Below are positions 11,641 through 24,217 of a stretch of DNA of 56,735 bases, piece after piece (the first letter of the stretch is position 1; every line of letters starts with the position of its first letter). Below the pieces are notes generated by a model. The model worked only from the letters and a program-made list of their open reading frames with translations. It did not search any database and was not told the origin of the DNA. Position numbers and translations under genes: made by a program. The DNA is from Phoronis australis (lineage: Eukaryota > Phoronida > Phoronidae): positions 1 through 56,735 of the forward strand of contig NMRA01000079.1 in assembly GCA_002633005.1 (NCBI GenBank). Direction: 5' to 3'.

Positions 11641-14600
11641 AAACATTTATTAATCCAACCAACCATTACAAAGTTGTACAGCAATATGAAATCTAGTAAA
11701 GTCCATCAGATTAGAAACATTATCGAACCCTATAAAAGCTAGTTGCTAAGCAAAAAAGAAGACCACCTTGCCTGGAATCTCTCAGGAGCCAATTTATCAT
11801 TGTAAATAACTTTTTCCATGTTGAGGTAATCACATACCACCTCTTAAAATGACTGAAAATTGGGCCTAGCCTTTTGCAGTCTTTGCCTATATAAATGAAA
11901 TTTCGCTAAGCAAAGGATTAAAGTTACAACTTCCAATCTACAGGATGGATCTCCAAATAAGGCGGTAGATATATTTAACTGCAGAGGGAGATCGCACTAA
12001 TTCATCATCCATGTTTTTAAATATCTCCAAAATGTTTGAACAAGTGAACATTCCCAATAGAAATGTAGAATTGTTGTTAAAAAGAATCTTCTAATCCATG
12101 AAATTTTTAAAGACACATTAAATTTTTTGACATCAACCATCATCAATCCACCCTCTTCTATGAATTTAACGAGTACTCCTCTTTTTATTTTATCAGGTTT
12201 TCTGTCCCAAATGAATTTAAAAAACAAAGTTTCAATATCTCTAAAAGTAGTATCATTGGGACTTGGTAGCAGCATTAGCAGATGTATAATTTTTGGAAGC
12301 ACAAGTGTTTTTAATACTGTGACCTTCCCAAAGATAGTCAGCTTTCTACGAGACCATATATTAATCAGACTCTTCATTTCCATTATTTTTGCATCGAAGT
12401 TATCTTTGGACATGGTATCCAAGTTCACGCTGAAATTAAGACCCAGAAGCTTAAAATCAACGTCACCCCATTTTAGTTTCCAACGCGTGCGGTGAAACAC
12501 TTCTTGAGAGAATTTTCTGCTTCCAATCCACACTACTTTTGTCTTAGAATAGTTTATCGTCAGCCCCGACATCCCTGCATAGAACTCTAGGTTATTCATA
12601 AGCGCTGCCAGGGATCTTGGAGTTCCGTCTAACGTGAAAGTTGTGTCATCTGTGTATTGTGTTATAATGAAGTTTTCGTCGCCGATTTTAATACCTTTCA
12701 CGTCAGGATTATGTTTAATCAATATGGACAAAATTTCAGCACACTGTATAAAAATATAAGGGGAGAGAGGATCACCTTGTCGACATCCGCGTTCTAGTAT
12801 GAAGTTGTCTGACAGAAATCCATTTTGTATGACACGGGCAATTGGTTTATTATAAAAAGTTCTTATATATCGAATGATATTGGCTTTGAAATTGAAATTA
12901 TTCAGGACTTTGAATATAAAGTCCCAGGAAACACTATCAAAAGCCTTCTCAAAATCTATCAACACAAGTAGTCCTGGAATGTTGTATTTGTCTGTATACC
13001 TCATAATATCATAAATTAGTATTGTGTTCTCAGCCACGAACCTTCCTTTAATAAATCCAGTTTGGGTATTTGAAATCAGTTTATCTAGGACTTTTTTAAT
13101 TCTGTTTGCAACGCATCCCGAAGCCAGTTTGTATACACTATTCAGTAAAGTTATTGGTCGCCAGTTTTTCAGAAACTGTTTCGGCTTGTCTGGTTTTGGA
13201 ATACATGTAATAATCCCAGTCCGTAAATGCTTCGTTAAACACACGGACATTTAATGATACAAGAATATGGGAAGACTGGAAATGTGTTTTTGAAATATGA
13301 GGGGACCCAGAGAGTTGACCAGATGCCAGAACAGAAACTTAAGTAGTACTTTTTAACTTCGAAGTAACGATGAAATGTTTTCTCGTTATTTTTATGCACA
13401 GCTCTGTACGTTGTTGTGTTGTGTTGTGCTGTGTGTATATTTGTATATGTATTTGTCTTTTGTAATAAATGTATTAATTGTGAAAAAAAAATTGGATAGA
13501 ATTTTTCTTTCGATTGCACACAGTATAGCTTTTTGGTGTGTCAAACTTCGTCCAGTCTTGTCTATAAGTTTGTTTACATTCTTGTTCACGTAACTGCATT
13601 TTTCTAAGTTACTAAAACATTTGGACGGTTTTTCACCATCGTCGATCCATTTTGCCCGAGATCTCAGCATCATGCCTTTCACTTTGTCGTTTCTAATTTC
13701 TTCGTAATCTTTCTGCAAATCTGAATGAATTTCAAGGAGCAGAGCAGAATTATTGTTTTACATCATTTCTCTAAGAAGACTTAATGTCTCATGTAAATTA
13801 TTTTCACGTTGATGTGCTTTTTATTAAGTTCTTGAAAGCTGAATAAGACAAATTATAATTTCAAATATTCAACAGAATCATCTCAAGAAGAGAGTCGTCT
13901 ATAGTCGACTGACCGTCTAATAAAATGGAGTCGTTATCAGGAGTTAAATATTCCTTCTCGGTTTTAACTATAATGTCTTTCACATGACTAATGTATACTA
14001 CATCACGTAATAAGGATTTGTTAATTCGCCAGAGACCTTTGCCTCTAACAAATTTAGAAGGCTGAATGGTAGTGATGACACAATGATGATCGGTTCAATT
14101 ACCTGGGGACGTTCCTACATTTTCTATCCAAAAGGAAAACTCGCAGGACACTAAGAAAAAGTCCATTCGCTCTTGCTTACAAGGGTCAAATCTGAACCAA
14201 GTGTAACCTGTTCCGTTTGGATTACGCAATTGCCACGGGTTGACCAAATTTGATTGCGACATCAGACTGATAACTTGTTTTCTCAAAGCCTGATTGTTTT
14301 GGTACTTGTATCCTGAACCAGATTCCAGTTGCCGCAAAGGATTATAAAACTCTGAATTGTAGTCCGATACTACTTGAAGCAGGGTTCTAAAAATTCAAGT
14401 CATCCTTATTGGGGCCATAAATATTAGCTAACGTTACTGAGACCCGATTTTCAATAAATAATTCGACGACAACAAGGTTTCCTATGTCATCATGGTGAGT
14501 TTTACCAACTTCACATAAAAGTTATTATTAAGCAATATGCAGACACCTCTCGATTCTCTTGTCCCAGGGCTCATGAAAACATCATATCCCCACTGGGCCC

Positions 14601-14760
14601 TAATAACAGAAATTTCTAATTCAATAAAATGAGTTTCTTGAAAAAATAGATACCGCAACACTTCTGTCTCAAAAATTCAAAGACATCGTTTCTCTTTTGT
14701 CCCTTAGTCCTCTGCAATTTAAAGTTAAAGATACTAACCATCATGTTCCCACGAAAGGCA
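11641..14760 (-). pseudogene. L1/Tx1-like LINE ORF2: AP endonuclease plus reverse transcriptase, decayed
   Basis: Read on the minus strand. The endonuclease starts near 14755 (VSIFNFKLQRTKGQKR, FFQETHF, GTRESRGVCILL) and runs through several stops and shifts to a 14095-14337 frame with RMDFFLVS. A linker frame (13392-13718; RSRAKWIDDGEKPSKCF) follows. The RT is an open frame of 417 codons, 11997-13250, with GIITCIPKPDKPKQFLKNWRPITLLN, motif A LVLIDFEKAFDSV, RGCRQGDPLSPYIF and the active site QYTDDTTF (YTDD rather than F/YADD). Within that frame the thumb (LFFKFIWDRKPDKIKRG) is fused directly to a terminal zinc-like LHFYWECSLVQTFW, meaning about 300 codons were lost in frame. The protein end (YNDKL..ERFQARWSSF) is near 11745. 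AATAAA lies near 11650. Confidence 0.9.
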
Positions 14761-16639
14761 TGACAAATCAGGCCCATGAATTAAAACACCAAGTGCGATG
14801 TATATAGAACGTAGAAAATTTGATGAATCAACAAAATTCTACTCAGAAATATATAAAAAGTAAAAAGCGCGTCGCTAAAATGTACTCAATGATATCTCCA
14901 ACGTTATTCACAAAAATTGGCCATTTTTACAATATTTCACTTGTGTCTAGCAAAATACCTTATCTTCATTCTCCGGGAACTTAAAATACAAAATATATAC
15001 CACGTAGCGAGAAAAAAAATATTTAGCAGAACCACCTTGGAACCGCAAAACCGCGTGGATATTTGTTTACTACATGTACTTATCCAAGGTCAAAGCTTAA
15101 AATATGGCTTTCAATTAAATCGAATCTCCCGCCAGGTACAGAACAGCTACGCCTATCCTCAGCCCTTTCATTCACAAAGTCACCATAACATTGAGCCAAC
15201 AAGGTGTACTTATGATAGAATGGCGCCCCGGAAAACAAAAACAAAACGTAGTTTTGATCCTAAAGGAGTTGTGCGTCTACATGCATACCACCGTTGGCGT
15301 TGAAAAGGAATGCTACAAGTTGCCTCAGGCCTCTGTGGTTATGAACACAGAAAGTTGTGAAAAGAGATAAATTCTCACCCTAATTCCTTAATTCAATTAA
15401 TAATTTAAAACTTCGATGTTTCGATCTTATGCTAACGACATACTTTTACTACCGATTTGATTTTTGTTAACCATTTCTTACTTGGCTTGGTATGAGTCTC
15501 GCCGCACGTGACGTGCTTAGAAAGTAGGTTGTACAAACAGTAAAAGTTATCTGGGAAAGAAACGTCTATTTGAGGTTTTAATAATTAAGTTAGTTAAGCA
15601 CTGCAAAGTCAGTTGACATTGCGAGTGAACGTTGAAACAGCTAACATAGTTAAGGATTGTACAGGTTATGTGCACCGAAATCAAGTTTTCACCGAATAAT
15701 TAGCCGAAGACTTTGAGATTTTCACGTGTCCCAGTTTAATCGGCTTTTTCTCGGCTTCGGCAAATCGATTTTATTTGAACATTAGGTCTCGAAAACGGGG
15801 ATTTCACTGAAATTTTCCAAAGTTAAAATTTAGTCACCAATCTCAAAAAATGTTAGGATTTTCGAAAAAAGGCCTAGGATTTGCGTAATGTGACAAAAAC
15901 GAATGCGGCTTCATTTTTTTACAAAAATACCTTACGTTTTGCGAGTTGATTTGTCATAGAAACCAAACGAACAGACTACTCTAAAATTCCTAACAGCATT
16001 TTTGAAGTAACTGGTGAAGTTTTTATTTAAAAAAGGTTTCATTAAAATCGACCGGGGATTACTTTGCTATGAATGTACCTTCTTAAAAATGAAATTTTGT
16101 ACTAAAAAAGGTTTTTACATAAAAATAATAATGAAACATAAATACAAAAAGTATATTTATGTTTACTGGTCTTTGTTCTTTCAGACAATATATACTATTA
16201 CTAGTTGACAAAGCTTAGTATTTTGATATACGAGTTAGAATGGAGGCCACTAAATAAGGTTGGAGATAACCTTAACCACCTCCATGATACACACTGGGCA
16301 ACAGCTAAGACGATACTCGCATTCATAGACCTGTGTTGATATGCAAATCAGTTGTAGGCACAATGACAAAATCAACTGAATATAATGCTGCCTGCATCAG
16401 TCAACTTTACAAGTAGATGCAGTGGGCCGGTGCCTAAAACAAGCAGAGAAAAGACTGCCCTATCTGTTACAAATAAGTCAATAGATAACGTAACGTAGAA
16501 AGGGACCAAAAACATACCGTCGGCAAAAGGCTGTGTAAGCATATTACAAGCAATAAACCAAACAATATTTTGTAGCCTGGAGAGTAGTAAAGTTAATGAG
16601 GTTATAGAAACACTATCTACACTCACACGCAATCACTGG
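14761..16639. other. Gene-free stretch between LINE ORF2 and ORF1 remnants
   Basis: Lies between the ORF1-like and ORF2-like pieces, both on the minus strand. Part may be the element's own inter-ORF DNA or a later insertion; I could not find terminal repeats to decide. Short frames here (14917-15303, 16014-16208, 16372-16632) have no recognised domain. Confidence 0.4.
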
Positions 16640-17260
16640 ACTTGTTTAAATTGACGACTCTCGCAAATACGCTGGACTGTCCTGAAAATTATCCACAGAA
16701 TACGACTTACGATCAATATGAAGTGCGTATCTGGTTAGGAAAACAGATTTCATTGAAGGACACGCCTTTGCAGCCTTCAAAATCGGGATGAACGGGTTTC
16801 TCCTCAGTACCATTAGCCAGGGAAAATCTTCATTCACAAAGAATTCTGTTCCCTTGAAACTCTTGTGCCCCGACCAAATTGTTTCTCTTTGTTCGAAAAA
16901 GGTGAATTTCGCAATGATAGTCAGAAGTTTTTCATTCTTTTTCAATGATGAAAACCGTTTTCAAAACAGAACATAGCCTTTCCTTAGGGACTCCCCCTCG
17001 CTTTCTTGAATGCCATCGAATCTAATGTTTGAATGGCGTGATTGAAAGTCGATATTACATAGTTATGTCTTCAGATTTTCATTTTCTTCCGTCAGCGCCT
17101 TTATGTTCGTTTCATCGTTTTTAGAGCGTTCGCTACTTTCCTTCTCCATTGAGTGACTTATTGCAATAGAATTCTTGATTTCCGACGAAGTTGAATTCAT
17201 ACTGGACTCAATTTGTTCCTTGCAGATAAAAAGTTACATGTAATTCTGGGTTTGTTATAT
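16640..17260 (-). pseudogene. L1-like LINE ORF1 (transposase_22-like RNA-binding protein) remnant
   Basis: On the minus strand, a hydrophilic helical stretch (SMEKESSERSKNDETNIKAL, ENENLK) is followed by a RRM-like opening (RHSNIRFDGIQESEGES). An open 99-codon frame, 16646-16945, then carries AKFTFFEQRETIWSGHKSFKG, NEDFPW, FIPILKAAKACPS and DRKSYSVDNF. This order (coiled coil, RNA-binding core, KFxxxxxRxxxW...KGTxFFVNEDFP, Dgk.YtVD) is that of ORF1p C-terminal domains of L1-type elements in invertebrates. Stops and one shift break it. Orientation and order (ORF1 then ORF2) match the remnant at 11641-14760, so the two may be one element about 5.6 kb long with extra DNA between. Confidence 0.75.
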
Positions 17261-18653
17261 TTGTTATTCGCCGAGACGAGGCCGCAACGAGCCTAATTGT
17301 TGAGCATTGTCTCATAAGCAATAGTAACAAACTGACAGTTCTTTTGATGTTATGAAATCAACAATTTGAATAAATCAAAAATTTGAGACCAACATCACGG
17401 CGGCAAATGGTGTTTTTGTGCTTTAAAATCATTGTCGTCGTCGAATACTAAGACAACTACTATAGGCTATTTGCGATTTATGACTGCAAGTTGTGTTGGA
17501 AGAAGAAACAGCGAAAACTTGGCTGCGCGCCAGTATGTTTGGATTCTAGTATTCGAGTTATGGTTTCTGTTAAGACATCCGTCCGGTTCCTCGTTTTATC
17601 CCATATGTATGAAAATATGGCCATTGTATATGCGACGTATTCAACTCTGATATACGGGAAAGTAGAGCCAATCCGTAAATCACGTTTGAAGCCGTATTCA
17701 ACAACGGTACAAACCGTATTTCACAGTTGGTGTGTAGTCTGGTGGTGGAGTAAATTCGCGTGTACAACGACAAATTTTATTGGGTTACGTAAATCATTAT
17801 ATCAAGGTATCGTTCTTGAAAAATCAGTTTTACTGCTCTAAAAACAGAAAAGATTTAACGATGAAAATTCCGACTTTCGGTGATCAAGCGGCTGTTTTTG
17901 GGCCTCGCTGAAGTTTCAATCAGGGTCATTTTTCAAGTAAATAGATCAAACTGAGTAAGGTCACCGGCCAGTAAATTCTGCCAAAATCTAATTCAAGTCC
18001 AACAAAAACGTTTCGTTATGGATGCATACAGTATATCTACCCTGAGATCTAAGGTCTTCACAGGAAATCAAGACCTATTAACTAGTATGTGTTTTTACTG
18101 AAGCAATCGTCTGCTCGCAGCGTTCAACTCTCCGTCGCCGGCCGTGGCGTAAAACTTCTACATTGCGACAGTCCTTACCTCAAATTCTGCTAATCAGCAC
18201 AATTTCCACTGTTATTTTCCAATGGTGTGATCAACCCGGGGAAATGTTTCTATTGCTATGTACAGTCCCGAAAATAAGACACGAAAATAGACCAAGAAAA
18301 CTAAGAAATCCATCAAAGCTGACAACAAGCTGGACAACTCAGTTCAGGGATTGTTTCAAATTTTATATTACGGGATGGATTGTTTCTAAGTTTTCGACAA
18401 ACTTTTGATACAATTTAAAGGTTCAAATGCTTACTTGTATATTTCACAATCAAAAAATTCCGATGAATTTATTACGAGATAAAACTTTACTGATTATTCA
18501 ACGCTTTCACAGATTGTCTTGTACATGTAGCTTAACCAGTTTTGGTACCGTACTTGCCATACAGTACATATGACGTCATATAACAACAAGTCGGATCACA
18601 TGGCAACACAGTATTGCCACGATGATGCAAATAAGTCCAAATAAATGGGATAA
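17261..18653. other. Gene-free stretch
   Basis: Open frames at 17432-17841 overlap in different frames and have no domain. No feature recognised. Confidence 0.45.
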
Positions 18654-18820
18654 ATAGGTTTACCCACATACATAAGGATACTACTGCGATATCTTATCTC
18701 AAATTCATTTCATCTTGGAATCTCCCAACTCAACCTTCGGTCTCGTTGGGACATTCCAGATGAAAATGAATTCTCGATAGGATATGACAGTAGTATTCCT
18801 ATGCATGTGGGATAACCTAT
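18654..18820. repeat. 167-bp near-perfect hairpin (76-bp arms, 15-bp loop)
   Basis: Left arm 18654-18729 pairs with right arm 18745-18820: ATAGGTT(T/A)(A/T)CCCACAT(A/G)CATA..., GATACTACTG, ATTCATTTTCATCT-like block, and GGAAT(C/G)TCCCAAC next to the loop. About 85% or more of positions pair by eye. It could be a foldback MITE or, if transcribed, a long hairpin RNA precursor. No target-site duplication was identified with confidence. Confidence 0.85.
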
Positions 18821-20639
18821 ATGTATTCTGTTGTTACGCGTTTCAAGGTATCTTCACTTTGGACTCTTTGTTTTACTTATAAGCGTGGTGGCAGAAGTTG
18901 TTCTCACGGACTGAAACGGGTTTACTTATTGGCGCTGGGGTTTAACCAATGTTAACCCGGCAATATATGCTTGATATCTAACAGCTTCGAGGCTCTATTG
19001 TGTCAAAGAACTACCAAAAATAGTTTTTTCGCCAGTCCCGTGTTTTGCATCCAGATTAACATTTGCTGGAGTCTGGATAACAACTCTAATACCTGAGCGA
19101 AAAGAACTATTGCTGGCGAGTGAGCAGGACATGCGTTTTTGGTGTATTTGTGTTGGCTACTTTATATGAATCGAATTTCTTGGAGATTGTGTTTTACAAG
19201 CCCTAGTGTGGCTGGTTAGCAATAGCAAGTCACATGAATAAATAATAATTATCGAATCTATACATGTATATGTTTGTACTTGTGTACACGATCTTTAAAT
19301 TTTCATGAACAAGAACTACACGCGAGAAAGGCTAGTTTGGTCACGTGCTTCAGTTCATGGATATCTCGCGAAATTCATGCGTCTACTGAACGTAACCCTG
19401 GTATAAGGGCATAGTGCATTCCTGTAATCTTTTTCCCACAAGCACCAACTTGACAGTGAACTTGGATGCGTTCCGGAACGCCAGGTACTTGCGGCGAGAA
19501 AGTTTGATTTCTGTAACGGAAATAGTTTGTAAACGGCACAATCTCTCATGATTCGGCACTCCATCTTTGCCCTATTCCTGTGTACGCTGGCAACGGAAAC
19601 GAAGGCAACCTAAGTCTCGAAATGTTATCCTTTCATTCGCGTAAGCTTGTTGTGATCTTGCCCAACTCGTAAAAATCGCCTTAACGGAACGCACCCCAGA
19701 TTTCAGTCTGTTTTCGTTTATTTCAGAAATTGGAAAAGACGTTTTTTCACTACATGAAGCGCAACTCAATATCGATCCTCGATCCTATCACTGAAATATT
19801 ACAAAATTTGGCATAGTTATTTTTGCAACATTCAAACATTACCATTTTAATTGTCAATTCTGCAGTATTTTGGACTCAGTTGAAGCTTTGAAAATAACTT
19901 GTTAACGCATATAAAACTTTGCACAGGCTAGGGTTAATATCACTGCTAGGACTCATTGAAACTTTTAAGCGAATCCCATCATGAGTTAGCTCTTTAAGAC
20001 CACAAACTACTACAAATATACAATCTGTTGCAATTTTCAAATCGCGAAATTTTGTGGGAGCCTTGCAATCCTTTGTGGAGTTGTGTAAACTGTTGTTAAC
20101 GTCAAATTGCGACTTGTTGTACAGACCTTGAAAAGATAGAATTGAAATCCTAAGCTAATTTTAATTCGTGAAAGTCTCAGTGTCAGCCTCGAGGGCGATA
20201 ATTCTCCAAAATCCGCGAGGGCTCTAGAAATGCGGGATAACGACTGAGAACATGTAATAATCTATTTATACCACATACTGAACGAGAAACATTGCAATGA
20301 ATCGATCTATCTTTCTCGACTCGCCTCGGCTTCGTAACTATTTTCTAAGTCAGAGGCCCGGGGTCGGAGGTCGTGACCTTTTAAGAAAAGCCGAGCTATT
20401 TTTGTCAAATAATGCTTTTACTCAAAATCAATTGAAAAATATAACAAAATAAAAATAAAGTGAATCTATAAATTAAGGTTTAGCAACTATTATAGCTTAC
20501 TACCCATTTTATCACGACGCTAAGCTTCGACCCCATTGCTTTTCGTCTATCACGCTCGACCTCACTTTTGTTCTAGGAAAACGACCCCGAATTGCGCACT
20601 TACGTAATGTTTACTACACAATGAAGAACTCACGTTGTG
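18821..20639. other. Gene-free stretch
   Basis: Two short minus frames (19355-19564 and 19572-19769) show no domain. No RNA gene or transposon motif recognised. Confidence 0.45.
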
Positions 20640-21946
20640 ATATCAGAGTTATCATTGAGCAAAGCCTTTTGACTGCTGGTGACATACTATACCTCGGAGG
20701 TCAATCCAGGACCAGGCCCTCAGGGTTCAGCCAGCTTCAAGGTCTTATTCACTAACATCACTAGTAACAAGGCGAACAATCTTTCAAGAACAAGCAATTT
20801 ATTACAGAGAACAATTACATGGTCATGGCCATATGTGAATCCGGAACACTGTCCGAAGACAACCTCAGTGCACTTATTATTCCAGAATGCAACATTGCCA
20901 ACCACACTAACGCCGGGAAGGGGTTGATCTTGTTTGTCCACAACTCCTTAAATTACAAAACAATTGATACTAAAATTATACAATCAATGAATAACTGTTG
21001 GATTGAACTTGATGTCAACCACAAGAAGGTATATTATGTTTTTTTCTATAGCTCAACGTCCCATGACAGGAAAGCGTATTTCAAGACCTTTGCAGAACAA
21101 CTGCAAGAACTCTCACCAACTAATAAAACAATTGTTATCAACAGGGATTTCAACGAAAAAAACAGTGGTACTCAGAAGACAATGACAACCAAGCTGGCCT
21201 CGAATTATTCGATATTCTCCTCTCAAATGACTGTGTACAACTAATAAACGAACTGACACGTTTAACAGAGTATTCACATTCTTGCCTTGATTTATGTATT
21301 ACTAACAATCTCGGATTAATTGAATCCACTTTTGTAAGGCCTCCCAACGGTAACTCGGACCACCACGTTATAGAAACAACATTCACACTCAACTGCTTAC
21401 CTAAAGAACCAGACGTTATCAAACAAAACTGGAATTGCAACCTCATAAACATGGACAAACTGCGCACTGACATAACCACATTTTACTGGACTGAAATACT
21501 GATCAAAAGTGACATAAATGACACAGTTTCAGCATTCGCACAGTCACGCTTCAACATACTAAATAATAATATCAAATCAACCATGAAAACAATAAGAAAA
21601 CAAGAACAAACCGTGGTTTAACAATAACATTAAGACTAAAATAAATAAAAGAAACAAACTGTACAGATCGTTCAGAAAATCAATAACCCTTGCACGCTTA
21701 AGTGCTACAAAGAACAGTCCAAGAGTGTGGAAGAACTACCTAAAAAGACAAAACAAGACTATAAGATGAATATTTTCTCCAACATCAACAATGTCTCTAA
21801 AAATTCAAAGAAATATTGGGATATAATAAACAAAATTCGAGGACAAAATTCGAGGACAAAAAAAGCAATCTTCATACCCCACCATCCACTCAAAGGAATC
21901 CAACACTCAGGCGTCATCCAAAGCTGAAAAAAGTAAGTTATTTTCA
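20640..21946 (+). pseudogene. CR1/L2-like LINE, 5' piece: 2A-like leader and endonuclease
   Basis: This piece opens with a broken 2A-like signature: LLTAGDI in one frame, then 10 extra bases, then EVNPGPGPQG in another (about 20667-20714). The endonuclease follows: FKVLFTNITSNKANNL, a variant NRDFNEK in place of GDFN, LLSNDCVQLINELTRLT, CLDLCITNN and NGNSDHHVI, the last keeping the catalytic SDH. The post-endonuclease linker includes KNSKKYWDIINKIRG (21727-21925 region). It ends at a TTTTCA target duplication, where an 8.47-kb insertion begins; the frame resumes at 30420. Frameshifts near 20700, 20820 and 21190 plus stops make it inactive. Clade is inferred from the RT and C-terminal pieces. 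Confidence 0.85.
21941..21946. repeat. Target-site duplication TTTTCA (left copy; right copy 30420-30425)
   Basis: TTTTCA occurs at both edges of the insertion. Deleting one copy plus the insert joins the LINE reading frame (KLFS to EFPN) without a shift, which supports this as the exact insertion point. Confidence 0.7.
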
Positions 21947-22041
21947 AATACTTCACCGCCAAGAGTCACGTTGCACCAATTGACCTATCGCAAGCTCCGC
22001 CCCTATGCGAAAAGTCACGTGATACCCTACATTCGAACGAG

Positions 22042-22206
22042 ATGTCAGAGGCAAATACACTGTCGCTAAACGACGTTCCTGATGGAATCGATGAGTGTTT
22101 TTGCACTATTTTAAAACGCATCGGCAGAGACAAGAGGCGATGCTTTTCAACAGTGAATCGTACGTTCATGATATGGGAATTTGTTAAGGTGACGATGAAA
22201 AAATAA
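22042..22206 (+). other. Short open frame of 54 codons in the left end of X2 (doubtful)
   Basis: Starts MSEANTLSLNDVPDG and contains DECFCTILKRIGRDKRR. It ends at TAA, with a possible splice donor (AAG|GTGACG) just before the end. It might be a first-exon remnant of an autonomous ancestor of X. No family recognised, and it could be chance. Confidence 0.15.
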
Positions 22207-22644
22207 GTGCTCGAGGAGCCAGTGAAAATCCGAAGAACCCCTCGGCCTCGGGACCACCTTCACCTGACAAATGACAAGGCCACTGATACGATATGTTCTG
22301 GTAAACCTGGGTATGTACCTTAAAGTCGAATTATCTGTACGATTCCATAGATTTCATGATCTTTCGAATAAAATTAGTGATTCACCGATATTTTTATTCT
22401 GTCGTCTGCTAAATTTCGCCAATTGAAAAGTAGGTCACAACTGGTGGGACTCCTGGAGTAAAGTAGGTCATAGATTACAGACAACACATGCACTATAGTC
22501 GCTGATTAGATCGACTCGATAGCTTTTCTAAACTTGTAACGAAATATTTTGATAAAAAAATTCAGGTTCATAGCTCAGGTACACACTCATCTCGTCCTCC
22601 GGTAGGTCTAGGGCTGTGTCTAAGTAAAATTAATGTCTGGAATT

Positions 22645-22972
22645 CAGTGGCGGACCTAGGATACCACAGGGGGCCCAACATATGTTGCCTCGTGGAATTG
22701 GGCAAAGTGCGATTGTATGTGCATAGTCGGCCCGAAACTTGCAGGGGTCAGGGATGTAGACCGTTGGACCTTCTGTTCAGAAAATCTATCGGTGGACTAA
22801 AAAAACAGGAACACGATTCCGCCGCGATCTGGGGTCTGAGCCCCCCTCTTCTGCTACCGGTCCTAGTTACTGAACTCAATATTTCCTCACGCTCTTGCCG
22901 TTTCGTTTTGCTTGCGGCAGCCAAGGGTTAGGGGGTCTGGGGCCTCTGCCCTCCCCCCTAAATCCGCCTATG
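22645..22972. mobile_element. 328-bp MITE with CAGTGGCGGA termini
   Basis: The left end CAGTGGCGGACCTAGG mirrors the right end, whose complement is CATAGGCGGATTTAGGG. GAATT flanks both sides (22640-22644 and 22973-22977), and the uninterrupted copy X1 reads GAAATTGTCC at the same point. Internally G/C-homopolymer rich (GGGGGCCC, CCCCCC). The 94-codon frame inside is not considered coding. A related CAGGCGGATAAAGG element is at 44848. Confidence 0.8.
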
Positions 22973-24217
22973 GAATTGTCCGTTTGCACCATTAAGACAT
23001 TTAAATTAGGCTTGCCTTCTTATGAACTTGGCATTTTTTGTAGTTTCATTCCATAAAGGTAGCTTTCAATTAATTTTGAAGGTAGCATGGATCACTAAGT
23101 CGTGCTATGGTTACAAAAGATTACAAGTCTGGTGTGGTAGTTGCAAAGATAGGGTATTTACAAAAATAACTCCAATTGTTTTTTAAAGCTTCATAAATCT
23201 AAATATCATGTTTGAACCACTCCAAAATGAGCTCTCTCTAACTCTACAGACATAGCGTATACTAGAGGTACACGTCAAAAAGTAATTAAACAGTTTATTT
23301 TTAGTGACAACAGCTCGACCAAGGCTGTGGGTTCCGGCAGTAATCCAGTGCCCTTCCCTGTGCCGATTGAATCTCTGAATTTTGACCGGGAGAGAAGTTC
23401 AGTTGAATGCCAACTTACGGTTCATGAATAACAAAACTGTACCTCTGATACGAAACAAAATAATGTCCATTAGGTTGAAATAAATAAAAAAATTAAAGCG
23501 CTCCGAGGAGCGAAACGTGGCGAAATTAACCAAAAAGATAACGATAAAGATGATGACGAAGATGACGAATATGACGACGATGGTGGCGAGGATGAACAAA
23601 AGAAGTAAATAATAACGTACACATGACGAACGTAGAAGTCCGAAATCAGTAGGAAAAAGGCTACAGTCTTGAGCGACACTTGGCGAAATTAACGGAAAAG
23701 ACAATGACGGAGATGATGACGAAGATGATGACGATGATGACGAATATGATGATGGTGGTTGCGATGATGAACAACATCACAACATTCATATGACGAACTT
23801 AGATGTCATAAATCAATAAGAAATAGACTACAGTCTACTTCAATAGAAGATAAACCAACATCAATGCAGCAAGAGCGCTCAACAAAGGAACAGCGATATC
23901 AGAAATTTTCGAATAACTCGAAAAGTAGACGTCCTAACGTAAAATGGAAAACAGCTTCTGAAAGCCCGTTCAAAATCTGTCTAAGCTGATGGTATCACCT
24001 AATTCCAAAAATTTTTCGAAAGAAATGAAATTTTGCGTTTTTTTAAGAAATTCAAAGTCAAATAACTCGAAAACGGTAAGTCTGAGAAAAAAATTGTTAC
24101 AGGCCATTTGAAAGAATATCCTTAAAAGAATCCACATGCAAAAAAATCACGTCTTTTTCTCTTCCCGTTTAAAATCGCACTCCAGCACGACTGAAAGTGG
24201 GTCAACATGTGCCAGAT

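Noticed and set aside
16372-16632. 86-codon minus frame as the ORF1 C-terminus
   Set aside because: It is hydrophobic, unlike ORF1p, and lies past the recognisable RNA-binding core in another frame context.
22647-22931. 94-codon frame inside the 328-bp MITE
   Set aside because: It lies wholly within a short non-autonomous element with terminal inverted repeats and has no domain.
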